Assembly (NCBI RefSeq): GCF_000633635.1
Contig: NZ_AYPQ01000001.1
Coordinates: 248,424 to 312,423, forward strand
Direction of reading: 5' to 3'
DNA length: 64,000 nucleotides
Source: Enterococcus crotali
Lineage (GTDB): Bacteria; Bacillota; Bacilli; Lactobacillales; Enterococcaceae
Shown here: one piece after another, positions 48,047-56,469 of the stretch
Layout of the letters: each line of letters begins with the position of its first letter
How positions within the stretch are numbered: the first letter of the stretch is position 1
Notes under the pieces: generated by a model
Told to the model about the DNA's origin: nothing
Databases searched by the model: none
Seen by the model: the letters and a program-made list of their open reading frames with translations, nothing else
Program-made: the position numbers and the translations under genes

Positions 48047-48857
48047 TCAATTTGTTGCAGAGTTTGAAAAGGTCATAAAAAAACCAAAAAAGCATCTTTC
48101 AAAAACCTACTATACTGGAATTGATTTAGGAACAGCTTGTGTTGTTCTAGCCGTTTTAGATGAAAATTATAAACCGGTAGCAGGTGCTTATCGATACGCG
48201 GATGTTGTTCGAGATGGTATGGTCGTTGATTATATAGGGGCCGTTGAACTTGTTCGAGAGCTTAAAGAAGAATTAGAACAAAAGTTAAATACAGATTTGG
48301 TTTATGCTGCAGCTTCATTACCTCCTGGAACAGATGAATTGGATGGCGGAGCAATCAAAAACGTTGTACAAAGTGCCGGCTTTGAGTTGACAAACCTGTT
48401 AGATGAACCGACAGCTGCTAATCAATTGTTGAAAATAACAGATGGTGCTGTGGTGGATATTGGTGGCGGTACTACCGGGATTTCCATTGTAGAACAAGGT
48501 CAAGTCGTTAAAGTAGCTGATGAAGCAACTGGCGGGACACATTTATCTCTGGTAATTGCTGGTGCATACAAATTTACTTTTGAAGCTGCCGAAAAATATA
48601 AACGAAATGAGCAGCACCATGATGAGTTGTTAACTGTCTTGAAACCCGTAATTGAGAAAATTTCTTCTATCATTATTCAACAGACAAAAGGTTATAACGT
48701 TGAAGGAATCTATTTAGTTGGCGGTACAGCTTGTCTTAAAAATATTGAAACGATCATTGAAAAAACAACGGGAATTCCAACATACAAACCAATAAATCCG
48801 ATGTTTGTTACGCCACTTGGCATTGCCGTAAGCTGTACCGATCAAGTGTTAGTATAG
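48018..48857 (+). CDS. eutJ: EutJ-like Hsp70/actin-fold chaperone
   Basis: 279 residues. Actin-like ATPase elements: phosphate-1 GIDLGTACVVLAVLDE, phosphate-2 VVDIGGGTTGISIV, and adenosine motif GIYLVGGTACLKNIE. LDEPTAANQLL is the conserved EutJ block. EutJ is thought to act as a chaperone or reactivation factor in BMC loci. Overlaps the preceding frameshifted gene by 29 nt. Confidence 0.9.
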   Translation: MKNQSMKACNQFVAEFEKVIKKPKKHLSKTYYTGIDLGTACVVLAVLDENYKPVAGAYRYADVVRDGMVVDYIGAVELVRELKEELEQKLNTDLVYAAASLPPGTDELDGGAIKNVVQSAGFELTNLLDEPTAANQLLKITDGAVVDIGGGTTGISIVEQGQVVKVADEATGGTHLSLVIAGAYKFTFEAAEKYKRNEQHHDELLTVLKPVIEKISSIIIQQTKGYNVEGIYLVGGTACLKNIETIIEKTTGIPTYKPINPMFVTPLGIAVSCTDQVLV

Positions 48858-48869
48858 GGGGGAATCAAA

Positions 48870-49163
48870 ATGGATTGTCGTATTATTAAATCGCCTGGCG
48901 AAGGAACTTTGGCTATCTTAAATCGTCGAAGAGGGTCGAAAGATAACTTAGGTGTACCTGATGCTGTAGGACTGGTTCAAGGAAAACTAATAGAAATGGT
49001 GTGCGCGGCAGATATCGCTGAAAAAGCGGTAGGTGTGACAGTCGAAGATATTCGGGGAAGTTGCCCACAAAATATGATTTTGTTAGCTATTTTCGGTGAT
49101 ACTGCATCAGTTACTGCAGCGATGGAAGAGATTAAAAAGAAGGAAAATGATCGCTTATGGTAA
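48870..49163 (+). CDS. CutR/GrpU-like BMC shell protein
   Basis: 97 residues. A divergent, apparently permuted BMC domain: CRIIKSPGEGTLAIL, GVPDAVGLVQGKLIEMVCAADIAEKAVGV, and MILLAIFGDTASVTAAMEEI. A cysteine in IRGSCPQNM sits at the position where GrpU-class glycyl-radical BMC shell proteins carry a Cys-Pro motif lining the sixfold pore, reported to bind an Fe-S cluster in GrpU. Cluster binding here is inference. It overlaps the eutN start by 7 nt. Confidence 0.75.
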   Translation: MDCRIIKSPGEGTLAILNRRRGSKDNLGVPDAVGLVQGKLIEMVCAADIAEKAVGVTVEDIRGSCPQNMILLAIFGDTASVTAAMEEIKKKENDRLW

Positions 49164-49420
49164 CTGCCAAATTAATGGATACGATCTGGGCAACCCGAAA
49201 ATCAGAAAAACTAAACGGATTAAAATTAATGCTCGCAGAAGTTTCTGGGGGATCCAGAGATGGTGAACGAATGATTGTCTGTGATGTGATAGGTGCAGGC
49301 ATTGGCGATCGGGTAATTATTGCCACAGGATCAGCAGCCAGACGTATGCTAGAAGATGATTCCATACCTGTAGATGCCGCAGTAGTAGGAATCATTGATG
49401 AAAGTTGTGAATCTGTTTAA
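49157..49420 (+). CDS. eutN: EutN/CcmL-type pentameric vertex protein
   Basis: 87 residues. BMC-P fold: AKLMDTIWATRKSEKLNGLKLMLAEV, VCDVIGAGIGDRVIIATGSAARRML, VDAAVVGIID. Pentamers cap the twelve vertices of the shell. It is the only vertex gene in the locus, so probably essential for closure. Confidence 0.93.
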   Translation: MVTAKLMDTIWATRKSEKLNGLKLMLAEVSGGSRDGERMIVCDVIGAGIGDRVIIATGSAARRMLEDDSIPVDAAVVGIIDESCESV

Positions 49421-49435
49421 AGAAAGTGTGACAAA

Positions 49436-50044
49436 ATGAAAAAGCTAATTTGTGCAAAAGATATCGAAACCCTTCATAGCAACGGAGATCAAGTTATCTT
49501 GATCGATAAACAAACGATTATCACACCTTCTGCTAAAGACTTGGCAGACGAGTATCATATGGTATTTAAAAAAGGTGGCTTCCAAAGGATGAATACGTTA
49601 TCTGATCCACAGGAAATCACCAAAGAATATTTAGTGACCTTATTAAAAAATCTTTTAAATGAAGCTGGAATAACAAGTTTTGAAGAAAAGCCGTTTGAAT
49701 ATGAAGATCATTCAAGTGGATTAAAAATTATCCGAGGATCCACAGTCAAGCTATCTCCTTTGAATGATGGGAATGAAGCTGTACGTTACCAGGAGATTTT
49801 AACTTCACAAGCAGAAAATTTTAAGCTAGGGATTTTGGAAATGGATAACAGTCATTTTCTTGAAGAAGACGCTGGGGAGTCCGTAAATTATGTGATGGAT
49901 GGAAAACTTCAAGTGACTATCGATGAGGCGAGTTTCGAAGTATACAAGGGAGATATTATTTTTATCCCGCAGCATTCTGTTATTAAATGGTCTACTCCAA
50001 GCAAAGTCACTATTTTATCAGGTAAATTGAAACGTGGGGGGTAG
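49436..50044 (+). CDS. eutQ: EutQ-like cupin protein
   Basis: 202 residues. The N-terminal ~100 residues are variable. The C-terminal cupin matches EutQ: LGILEMDNSHFLEEDAGE, VNYVMDGKLQVTIDE, YKGDIIFIPQHSVIKWSTPS. EutQ of Salmonella has acetate kinase activity, which would convert acetyl phosphate from PduL to ATP. Whether this homologue does so is inferred. No ackA is in the window. Confidence 0.85.
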   Translation: MKKLICAKDIETLHSNGDQVILIDKQTIITPSAKDLADEYHMVFKKGGFQRMNTLSDPQEITKEYLVTLLKNLLNEAGITSFEEKPFEYEDHSSGLKIIRGSTVKLSPLNDGNEAVRYQEILTSQAENFKLGILEMDNSHFLEEDAGESVNYVMDGKLQVTIDEASFEVYKGDIIFIPQHSVIKWSTPSKVTILSGKLKRGG

Positions 50045-50047
50045 AAA

Positions 50048-50581
50048 ATGAATCAAGCAATCGGCATGATTGAAACCAAAGGATTATTAGCCTTGATTGA
50101 AGCGACAGATACAATGGTAAAATCCTCTGAAGTTCATTGTTTAGGTAAAAAGCAAGTGGGTGGTGGGTTAAATACAGTTGTGATCACGGGAGATGTGGCT
50201 GCAGTTGAAACAGCCATACAAGCAGCTATCATAAGTGTTCGGCGTTTAGGAGAAGGACTCTTGACAGCTTCCCATGTCATTCCTCGACCAGCGATTGATG
50301 CGCAAGCCTTTGTGGATAATGCTGAAACAGTGGAAGAGACCAAAGAAAATGAGCCAGAAGAAGTTGTTATGGAAACAATCGAAATAACAGAACAGATAGA
50401 AACAATTGAAACAGATCCAAAAGAAAAATTACTTCATGAGCTTCAGCAAATGAAAGTTACGGAATTAAGAAAATTGGCCAAAGAGCAACCTAATATTAGC
50501 ATCCCACAAAAAAATATCCACCGTGCAAACAAAGAAAAATTGATAAAAGCGTTAATTGACATTTTAATAATAAATGAATAG
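50048..50581 (+). CDS. BMC-H shell protein with a Rho_N/SAP-like tail
   Basis: 177 residues. An N-terminal BMC domain ([50 protein letters not shown]) ends near residue 95. A ~40-residue acidic, Glu/Thr-rich linker follows. The last ~45 residues, with LQQMKVTELRKLAKEQ and ANKEKLIKALIDIL, have the helix-extended-helix pattern of Rho N-terminal or SAP domains, which bind nucleic acid. EutK, another BMC protein, also bears a C-terminal nucleic-acid-binding-like domain. Overlaps the next frame by 8 nt. Confidence 0.85.
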   Translation: MNQAIGMIETKGLLALIEATDTMVKSSEVHCLGKKQVGGGLNTVVITGDVAAVETAIQAAIISVRRLGEGLLTASHVIPRPAIDAQAFVDNAETVEETKENEPEEVVMETIEITEQIETIETDPKEKLLHELQQMKVTELRKLAKEQPNISIPQKNIHRANKEKLIKALIDILIINE

Positions 50582-50591
50582 AGGAATACAA

Positions 50592-52115
50592 ATGGAAATG
50601 TTCGATAAAGATTTACGTTCTGTTCAAGAAGCACGTGATTTGACGCGTAAAGGAAAAGTTGCCGCAAATCAAATTGCTACTTTTTCAGAAGAACAAATTG
50701 ATCAAATTTTACAAAATATGAAGAATGCAGCGAGCAAATATGCTGTTGGTTTAGCGGAACGGGCAGTTGAAGAAACTGGTTTTGGTAAGGTCTTGGATAA
50801 AACCTATAAAAATCATGCTGCATCACAATTACTATATGAAGAAATCAAAAACGAGAAAACGATTGGCATTATAGCAGAAAATACAGAAAAGGGAACATTT
50901 GATGTCGCAGAACCAGTAGGATTAGTTTTAGGGATTATTCCTTCAACTAACCCAACCTCAACAGTCATTTTTAAAGCGATGATTGCGTTAAAATCAAGAA
51001 ATGCGATTGTGTTTTCACCACATCCAACAGCCGTTAACTGTACCAAAAAAGCAGCAGATTTATTGAATCGTGCCGCAGTAGCAGCGGGCGCACCGGAAGG
51101 AATCATTAGTTGTCTGTCCATTCCAACTATGGCAGGAACAAATGAATTATTGCATGCAGAAGAAGTTAGCTTGATTATTGCGACAGGTGGACCTGGAATG
51201 GTGAAAGCTGCCTATAGTTCAGGGAAACCAGCTTTAGGTGTGGGCGCAGGTAATTCACCAGCTTACATTGAACGAACGGCAGATGTAAAAGACGCTGTAG
51301 CAAAAATCATGGCATCAAAAACATTCGATAATGGAACCATTTGTGCGTCAGAACAATCGATTATCTGTGAAGAAATCAACAAAGAGACTGTTATTCGTGA
51401 GTTAAAAGCGCAAGGCGGCTATTTTATGTCAGAAGCCGAAACGGATAAGGTTTGTAAGCTATTATTTAAAAACGGTTATGCAATGAATGCTAAATTTGTT
51501 GGACGCAGTGCTACAGTCATCGCAAAAGCTGCTGGTATCACAGTACCCGTAGAGACGAAAGTATTGATTGGTCCACAAGGTGGGGTTGGTGCAGGTTATC
51601 CATTGTCGTTTGAAAAATTAACGACAGTTTTAGGTTTTTATGTTGTAAACAATTGGGAAGAAGCATGCGATCTAAGCATTGAACTACTGCAAAATGGCAT
51701 TGGACATACGATGAGTTTGCATACTAACAGCCGTGATATTGTATTGAAATTTGCAGCTAAACCGGCGTCACGAATTTTAGTGAACACAGGCGGAAGTCAA
51801 GGCGGGACAGGGATCAGCACAGGGTTGCCGATTTCATTTACCTTAGGCTGTGGTACCTTTGGCGGTAGCTCTGTTTCAGAAAATGTCGGACCAAAACATT
51901 TATTAAACATAAAAAAAGTAGCATATGGCTTAAAAGATGTTACTACTTTAGTACAAGATGACCCAACATTTACCTATGGAAAAATGGGCGTGCAAGAGTT
52001 TACAGAAGATTCGACTTCGTCACATCAAACACTTGAAGCGAAAAACGTTAATGATACAGATGTCGAGACACTAGCAAATGTGGTTCGTCAAGTTTTAGCA
52101 AGTATGAATAACTGA
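50592..52115 (+). CDS. cutF: CoA-acylating acetaldehyde dehydrogenase (CutF/EutE type)
   Basis: 507 residues from ATG 50592 (GAGG at 50581-50585 upstream). It oxidises acetaldehyde to acetyl-CoA with NAD+. Nucleophile Cys251 in NGTICASEQ, GLVLGIIPSTNPTSTVI and GGPGMVKAAYSSGKPALGVG for cofactor binding; FGGSSVSENVGPKHLL near the end. A C-terminal helix (DVETLANVVRQVLASM) after a short linker resembles an encapsulation peptide. This is the catalytically competent partner of the Cys-less homologue at 40554. Confidence 0.93.
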   Translation: MEMFDKDLRSVQEARDLTRKGKVAANQIATFSEEQIDQILQNMKNAASKYAVGLAERAVEETGFGKVLDKTYKNHAASQLLYEEIKNEKTIGIIAENTEKGTFDVAEPVGLVLGIIPSTNPTSTVIFKAMIALKSRNAIVFSPHPTAVNCTKKAADLLNRAAVAAGAPEGIISCLSIPTMAGTNELLHAEEVSLIIATGGPGMVKAAYSSGKPALGVGAGNSPAYIERTADVKDAVAKIMASKTFDNGTICASEQSIICEEINKETVIRELKAQGGYFMSEAETDKVCKLLFKNGYAMNAKFVGRSATVIAKAAGITVPVETKVLIGPQGGVGAGYPLSFEKLTTVLGFYVVNNWEEACDLSIELLQNGIGHTMSLHTNSRDIVLKFAAKPASRILVNTGGSQGGTGISTGLPISFTLGCGTFGGSSVSENVGPKHLLNIKKVAYGLKDVTTLVQDDPTFTYGKMGVQEFTEDSTSSHQTLEAKNVNDTDVETLANVVRQVLASMNN

Positions 52116-52131
52116 GAAAGGAGTGATGAAA

Positions 52132-52794
52132 ATGGATAATTATGAAGACTTGCTGGGTAAATTGCTAGAAAAGTTGGCTGAGACAAGCCAAACACAAACA
52201 GCAGTGACAACAGGAGTTCGGCGGATTCCAGTAGGTATTTCCAATCGCCATATCCATTTATCTCAAAATGAGGTAGATAAATTATTTGGCTACGGTTATC
52301 AATTAACTAAATTAAAAGATCTTTCTCAGCCTGGACAATATGCTTGCAAAGAGACTGTGATGATTTGTGGGCCAAAAGGAGCAATTGAAAAAGTACGTAT
52401 TTTGGGTCCTACTAGAAAACAAACGCAGGTTGAAATCTTACAAAGTGATTCATTTAAACTTGGAGTTAAAGCGCCATTACGCTTATCAGGAGATCTAGTT
52501 GGATCAGGTAGTATAACCTTGATCGGTCCAAAAGGATCTGCAGAAATAAGTGAAGGTGTGGTCGTTGCAAAACGTCATATCCATATGTTGCCGGAAGAAG
52601 CTGCCTTATTTGATGTTCGTGATGGAGAAGCTGTAACCATTGAGATTTTAGGCGAACGCGGCGGCTGCTTATCGAATGTCATCATCCGAGCAGTAGAAAA
52701 CTCTGGCTTAGAGTGTCATATTGATACTGAAGAAGCCAATGCACTTGGGCTAACACCCAATACAGAAATTGTGATCAAAAAAAATAACATATAG
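52132..52794 (+). CDS. pduL: PduL-type phosphotransacylase
   Basis: 220 residues from ATG 52132 (AAAGGAG 8 nt upstream). It converts acetyl-CoA to acetyl phosphate, recycling CoA inside the shell. Zinc-site motifs: ISNRHIHLSQ and VVAKRHIHMLPEEA. The N-terminal amphipathic helix NYEDLLGKLLEKLAE is a likely encapsulation peptide. Two PduL beta-barrel halves are complete. Confidence 0.93.
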   Translation: MDNYEDLLGKLLEKLAETSQTQTAVTTGVRRIPVGISNRHIHLSQNEVDKLFGYGYQLTKLKDLSQPGQYACKETVMICGPKGAIEKVRILGPTRKQTQVEILQSDSFKLGVKAPLRLSGDLVGSGSITLIGPKGSAEISEGVVVAKRHIHMLPEEAALFDVRDGEAVTIEILGERGGCLSNVIIRAVENSGLECHIDTEEANALGLTPNTEIVIKKNNI

Positions 52795-52814
52795 AATTTT
52801 AGGAGGAAATAATA

Positions 52815-53096
52815 ATGAAATCAGATGCACTAGGAATGATCGAAACAAAAGGATTAATTGGTTCAATCGAGGCGGCAGATGCGATGGTCAAAGCTGCGAA
52901 TGTATCATTAGTAGGAAAAGAATTAGTTGGCGGTGGAATCGTGACTGTTATGGTACGCGGTGATGTTGGTGCTGTAAAAGCTGCAACAGATGCAGGAGCA
53001 GCGGCGGCTCAACGTGTTGGCGAATTATTATCTGTCCATGTAATTCCTCGTCCACATTCAGAAGTTGAAAATATCTTGCCAATCACTCAAGCATAA
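52815..53096 (+). CDS. BMC-H hexameric shell protein (second copy, last operon gene)
   Basis: 93 residues, near-duplicate of the protein at 38308-38583: [54 protein letters not shown]. The two genes bracket the operon. AGGAGG site, 20 nt after pduL. No BMC-T (tandem-domain) shell gene is present anywhere in the locus. Confidence 0.95.
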   Translation: MKSDALGMIETKGLIGSIEAADAMVKAANVSLVGKELVGGGIVTVMVRGDVGAVKAATDAGAAAAQRVGELLSVHVIPRPHSEVENILPITQA

Positions 53097-53429
53097 AAAA
53101 ATGAAATTCTAAAAAAAGCGAAGCACTGGTGAGGATGGGCCAAAATAAACGGTGGGATCAGAAGCAAACTCTTCAGAAATGAGTGGATGCTTTCTCGCCA
53201 AAGGCTCATTGCAGATAAACATTGTTGCACAATACCTACTTGGTCACAAAAAGTTGAAGAGCACCAAGTAGGTACCAATCATCATTAGTTCGTAAAATCA
53301 TACAGAAGCAATTAAGTGAATTTGTTAAAGCACTCTCAAAAATAGCCCGTTGTGGTGTAGATTTGGTGATTAGAGGTGCAAAAAAATAATCTAGTAACGT
53401 TTGGAATACTAACGTTGCTAGATTTTTTG
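53097..53429. other. Intergenic segment with hairpins and terminator
   Basis: No gene recognised. An 11-bp perfect inverted repeat ACCTACTTGGT / ACCAAGTAGGT (53234-53244 and 53263-53273) has an 18-nt loop. A short open stretch before 53388 reads IIQKQLSEFVKALSKIA but has no start or family match. At 53388-53429 a terminator (AATCTAGTAACGTT / AACGTTGCTAGATT, T-run) should end the BMC operon transcript. Confidence 0.55.
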
Positions 53430-53524
53430 TTTCCCAAAAATACAAGTAACTAATTCGAATTTCAACTATTTTTTTAATATTTCTAAATAAAACCGTATTC
53501 ATTTATTTTTTTAAACCAATACCA

Positions 53525-53582
53525 TTGACATTAAAAGCTATTTGCGTTAATATCAAACAGCATTAGTTACTAACACTGTTAG
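53525..53582 (+). promoter_or_regulatory. MarR operon promoter and palindromic operator
   Basis: TTGACA (53525-53530), 17-bp spacer, TAATAT (53548-53553). CTAACACTGTTAG (53570-53582), a palindrome about a central base, lies just downstream near the start point, with flanking TTAG...TTAA symmetry. It is a likely binding site for the MarR protein encoded next. Confidence 0.6.
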
Positions 53583-53626
53583 CTATTAATGGTAGAAGTA
53601 ATTATTTTGAAAAAAGGAGGAGTCAT

Positions 53627-54073
53627 ATGTCATACGCAGAAGAAGCAGAACAAGAACTGATGCGCCTAATGGTTCAAAATCGGCATAGTGCTTTTAGCCG
53701 ACTAGAAAAGAGTAATCAAGGTGAAAGTATCGTCATCAAATTTCTTGCGCGATACGGTGAGCCAACTAGTCCCAAGCATCTAGCAGAATCACTGAATCTA
53801 TCTAGCGCTCGGATTGCAGTCGTTCTTGGCAGTTTAGAAAAAAAGGGTCAAATCGAACGTAAGATGGATCCAGATGATCGTCGTCGAATCAATGTTACGT
53901 TAACAGATTGCGGTAAAAAAGCAGCGAAGCTTCAAAAGAAAGAAATGCGCGATAAGATCGTTCGAATTTTTAAGCTAATGGGAGAAACAGACACGAAACA
54001 GTTCATCGAGCTAACTGCGAAATTCGTAGACTACTCCCAACAAATTTCCCAGAAAGAGGAAGGTGACCAATAG
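53627..54073 (+). CDS. MarR-family transcriptional regulator
   Basis: 148 residues. Winged helix: FLARYGEPTSPKHLAESLNLSSARIAVVLGSLEKKGQIERKMDPDDRRRINVTLTD, with the DDRRRI wing typical of MarR. Its stop overlaps the GTG start of the first ABC half-transporter, so the three genes form an operon and it very likely represses them. Strong AAAGGAGG site. Confidence 0.9.
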   Translation: MSYAEEAEQELMRLMVQNRHSAFSRLEKSNQGESIVIKFLARYGEPTSPKHLAESLNLSSARIAVVLGSLEKKGQIERKMDPDDRRRINVTLTDCGKKAAKLQKKEMRDKIVRIFKLMGETDTKQFIELTAKFVDYSQQISQKEEGDQ

Positions 54074-56454
54074 TGAAGATTTTCAAATATCTTGGCAAAT
54101 ACTGGTATGCGGTCATCGCAGTTCTTGTGCTTTTAGTTGTACAGGCAAATAGTGATTTAAGCTTACCAAAATTAACATCGGGTATTGTCGATGTCGGTAT
54201 TCAACAAGGAGGGCTTGAATATTCCACACCTGAAAAAATCAGGAAAACATCTCTTCAGGGAATTGAAATGTTCATGACAGACGATGAGAAAAAAACAATT
54301 GAAGATAACTATAAACTAACAACTGAGAAAATCGATGGAAAAGAAGTTGAAGTCTATCAATTAAATCTTCAAGACAATATGACAGAAGCCAAATTGGCTG
54401 ATATTTTTAATTTGCCAATGATGATGCTGGCGACTTCTCAATCAAAAGATTCATCAAGCGGAAATGAAGCCAAAGCAATCATCGATGATTATAAAGCAAT
54501 TGGCGAAGATGCGGCTAAAGCCAAAAAACTTGGCGAAGAAGCAACAACCTTAGGTGAGCAAGCTAAAGCAGCAGGTGCAGAGGCCGCTTCAGCAACAGAT
54601 CCGGCAACAGCAATGGAAAAAGGCACGCAAGCACAAGAGTTAGCAGCCCAAGCACAAGAAAAAGGTGAGCAAGCTAAGGCCTTAGCTGATTCAATCAAAA
54701 CGACAACAGACGCTATGCCAGCGAAAGTTGAAGCTGCTCGTAAAGCGACGAAAAAAGGCTTAGGTGATTTAGGCGCGGATTCAATGAAAACAGTGGGGAT
54801 TCAATTAACACTGGCTGAATACAAAGCACTAGACATGAATACACAACAAATCCAAACAGATTATATGGTCAAAACCGGAACAAAAATGGTTCTTCTAACA
54901 CTTGTTTCAGCGGTGGCGGCAATTATTGTTGGATTGATTGCTTCATTAGTAGCAGCATCTGTTGGTCGAAACCTACGTGTCGGTCAATATGAACGAACAT
55001 TGCAATTTTCGAACACCGAAATGGAGAAATTCTCTCCAGCATCATTGATCACACGTAATACCAATGATATCCAACAAATGCAAATGGGGATCGTAATGAT
55101 CATGCGTATCGTGTTATATGCACCGATCTTAGGTATTGGCGGGATCTACAATGTCTATCAAACAGGAACAGGCATGGGTTGGATCGTCGGTGTAGCGGTA
55201 GCTGCTGTTTTAGTTTTAGTTGGAAGTCTACTATTAACAACGATGCCTAAGTTTAAGGCACTACAAAACTTAGTCGATAGAGTAAACTTAGTTTCTCGTG
55301 AAATTATTACTGGTTTACCAGTTATCCGCGCATTTTCTCGTGAAAAATTTGAAGAAAAACGCTTTGATGGTGCCAACACTGATTTAATGAAAACTCAATT
55401 ATTTGTTAACCGTGCGATGTCGATCATGATGCCAGTCATGATGTTATTGATGAATGGTATTTCAGTTCTGATCGTTTGGGTCGGTGGACATAATATGAAT
55501 AACGGACAACTCCAAGTTGGGGATATGATGGCATTTATCACGTATACAATGCAAATCGTGATGGCATTCATGATGTTATCAATGGTTTCAATTATCTTAC
55601 CTCGTGCCAATGTTGCTGCTGGTCGTGTGGAAGAAGTACTTGAAACAGAACCAACAATCAAAGATCCAGAACATCCTAAAGATGATCATGACTTTAAAGG
55701 TGAAGTGAAATTTGAAGCAGTAGAATTCCGTTATGGCGATGCTGACGAAGATGTATTACATCACATCAACTTTACGGCCAAACCAGGTCAAACAACAGCC
55801 TTGATTGGGTCAACAGGTTCAGGTAAATCTACGATCGTCAACTTGATTCCACGCTTGTTTGATGTAACGGGTGGACGAATCACGATCGATGGCATCGATA
55901 TTCGTGAAATGAGCTTGCATAAATTACATGAAATCATTGGATTTGTGCCCCAAAAAGGGATCTTATTCTCAGGTGATATCGCCTCAAATATCAAATTTGG
56001 GGATGCAAACATTTCAGATGAGCAAATGAGAAAAGCAGCTGAAATTGCTCAAGCAGAAGAATTCATTGATTCAAATGAAAAAGGGTATGACCGAGAAATT
56101 TCTCAAGGCGGAACCAATGTCTCTGGTGGACAAAAACAACGTCTATCTATTGCGCGTGCCTTAGCGAAAAATCCTAAAATTTTGATCTTTGATGATTCAT
56201 TCTCAGCGCTTGATAATAAAACGGACGTGGCGTTACGTAAAGCATTGTCTGAAAACATCAAAGGGGCAACACAAATCATCGTGGCCCAAAAAATCTCTAC
56301 GATCCTTCATGCGGATAATATTATCGTATTAAACGAAGGTCGAGTAGTCGATCATGGAACACATGATGAATTAATGAAATCATCCACTGTCTATCAAGAA
56401 ATTGCCCAATCACAATTGAGCAATGCTGAATTAGGCATAGAAGAAGCTGAGTAG
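54073..56454 (+). CDS. ABC exporter half with a large extracytoplasmic insertion
   Basis: 793 residues, GTG start overlapping the marR stop. TM1 lies at residues ~10-30. A ~230-residue insertion between TM1 and TM2 includes an Ala/Glu/Lys-rich coiled coil (residues ~140-220: GEEATTLGEQAKAAGAEA and similar). The rest is a normal type IV exporter. NBD: Walker A GSTGSGKST, signature VSGGQKQRL, Walker B ILIFDDSFSALD with Asp at the catalytic Glu position, and H-loop VAQKIST with Gln for His. That degenerate site is typical of one half of heterodimeric exporters such as LmrCD or EfrCD. Confidence 0.9.
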   Translation: MKIFKYLGKYWYAVIAVLVLLVVQANSDLSLPKLTSGIVDVGIQQGGLEYSTPEKIRKTSLQGIEMFMTDDEKKTIEDNYKLTTEKIDGKEVEVYQLNLQDNMTEAKLADIFNLPMMMLATSQSKDSSSGNEAKAIIDDYKAIGEDAAKAKKLGEEATTLGEQAKAAGAEAASATDPATAMEKGTQAQELAAQAQEKGEQAKALADSIKTTTDAMPAKVEAARKATKKGLGDLGADSMKTVGIQLTLAEYKALDMNTQQIQTDYMVKTGTKMVLLTLVSAVAAIIVGLIASLVAASVGRNLRVGQYERTLQFSNTEMEKFSPASLITRNTNDIQQMQMGIVMIMRIVLYAPILGIGGIYNVYQTGTGMGWIVGVAVAAVLVLVGSLLLTTMPKFKALQNLVDRVNLVSREIITGLPVIRAFSREKFEEKRFDGANTDLMKTQLFVNRAMSIMMPVMMLLMNGISVLIVWVGGHNMNNGQLQVGDMMAFITYTMQIVMAFMMLSMVSIILPRANVAAGRVEEVLETEPTIKDPEHPKDDHDFKGEVKFEAVEFRYGDADEDVLHHINFTAKPGQTTALIGSTGSGKSTIVNLIPRLFDVTGGRITIDGIDIREMSLHKLHEIIGFVPQKGILFSGDIASNIKFGDANISDEQMRKAAEIAQAEEFIDSNEKGYDREISQGGTNVSGGQKQRLSIARALAKNPKILIFDDSFSALDNKTDVALRKALSENIKGATQIIVAQKISTILHADNIIVLNEGRVVDHGTHDELMKSSTVYQEIAQSQLSNAELGIEEAE

Positions 56455-56469
56455 GGAGGAGCGAATAGA

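Noticed and set aside
53234-53273. Inverted repeat as an insertion sequence end or CRISPR repeat
   Set aside because: Only one copy, an 18-nt loop, no transposase and no repeated spacing.
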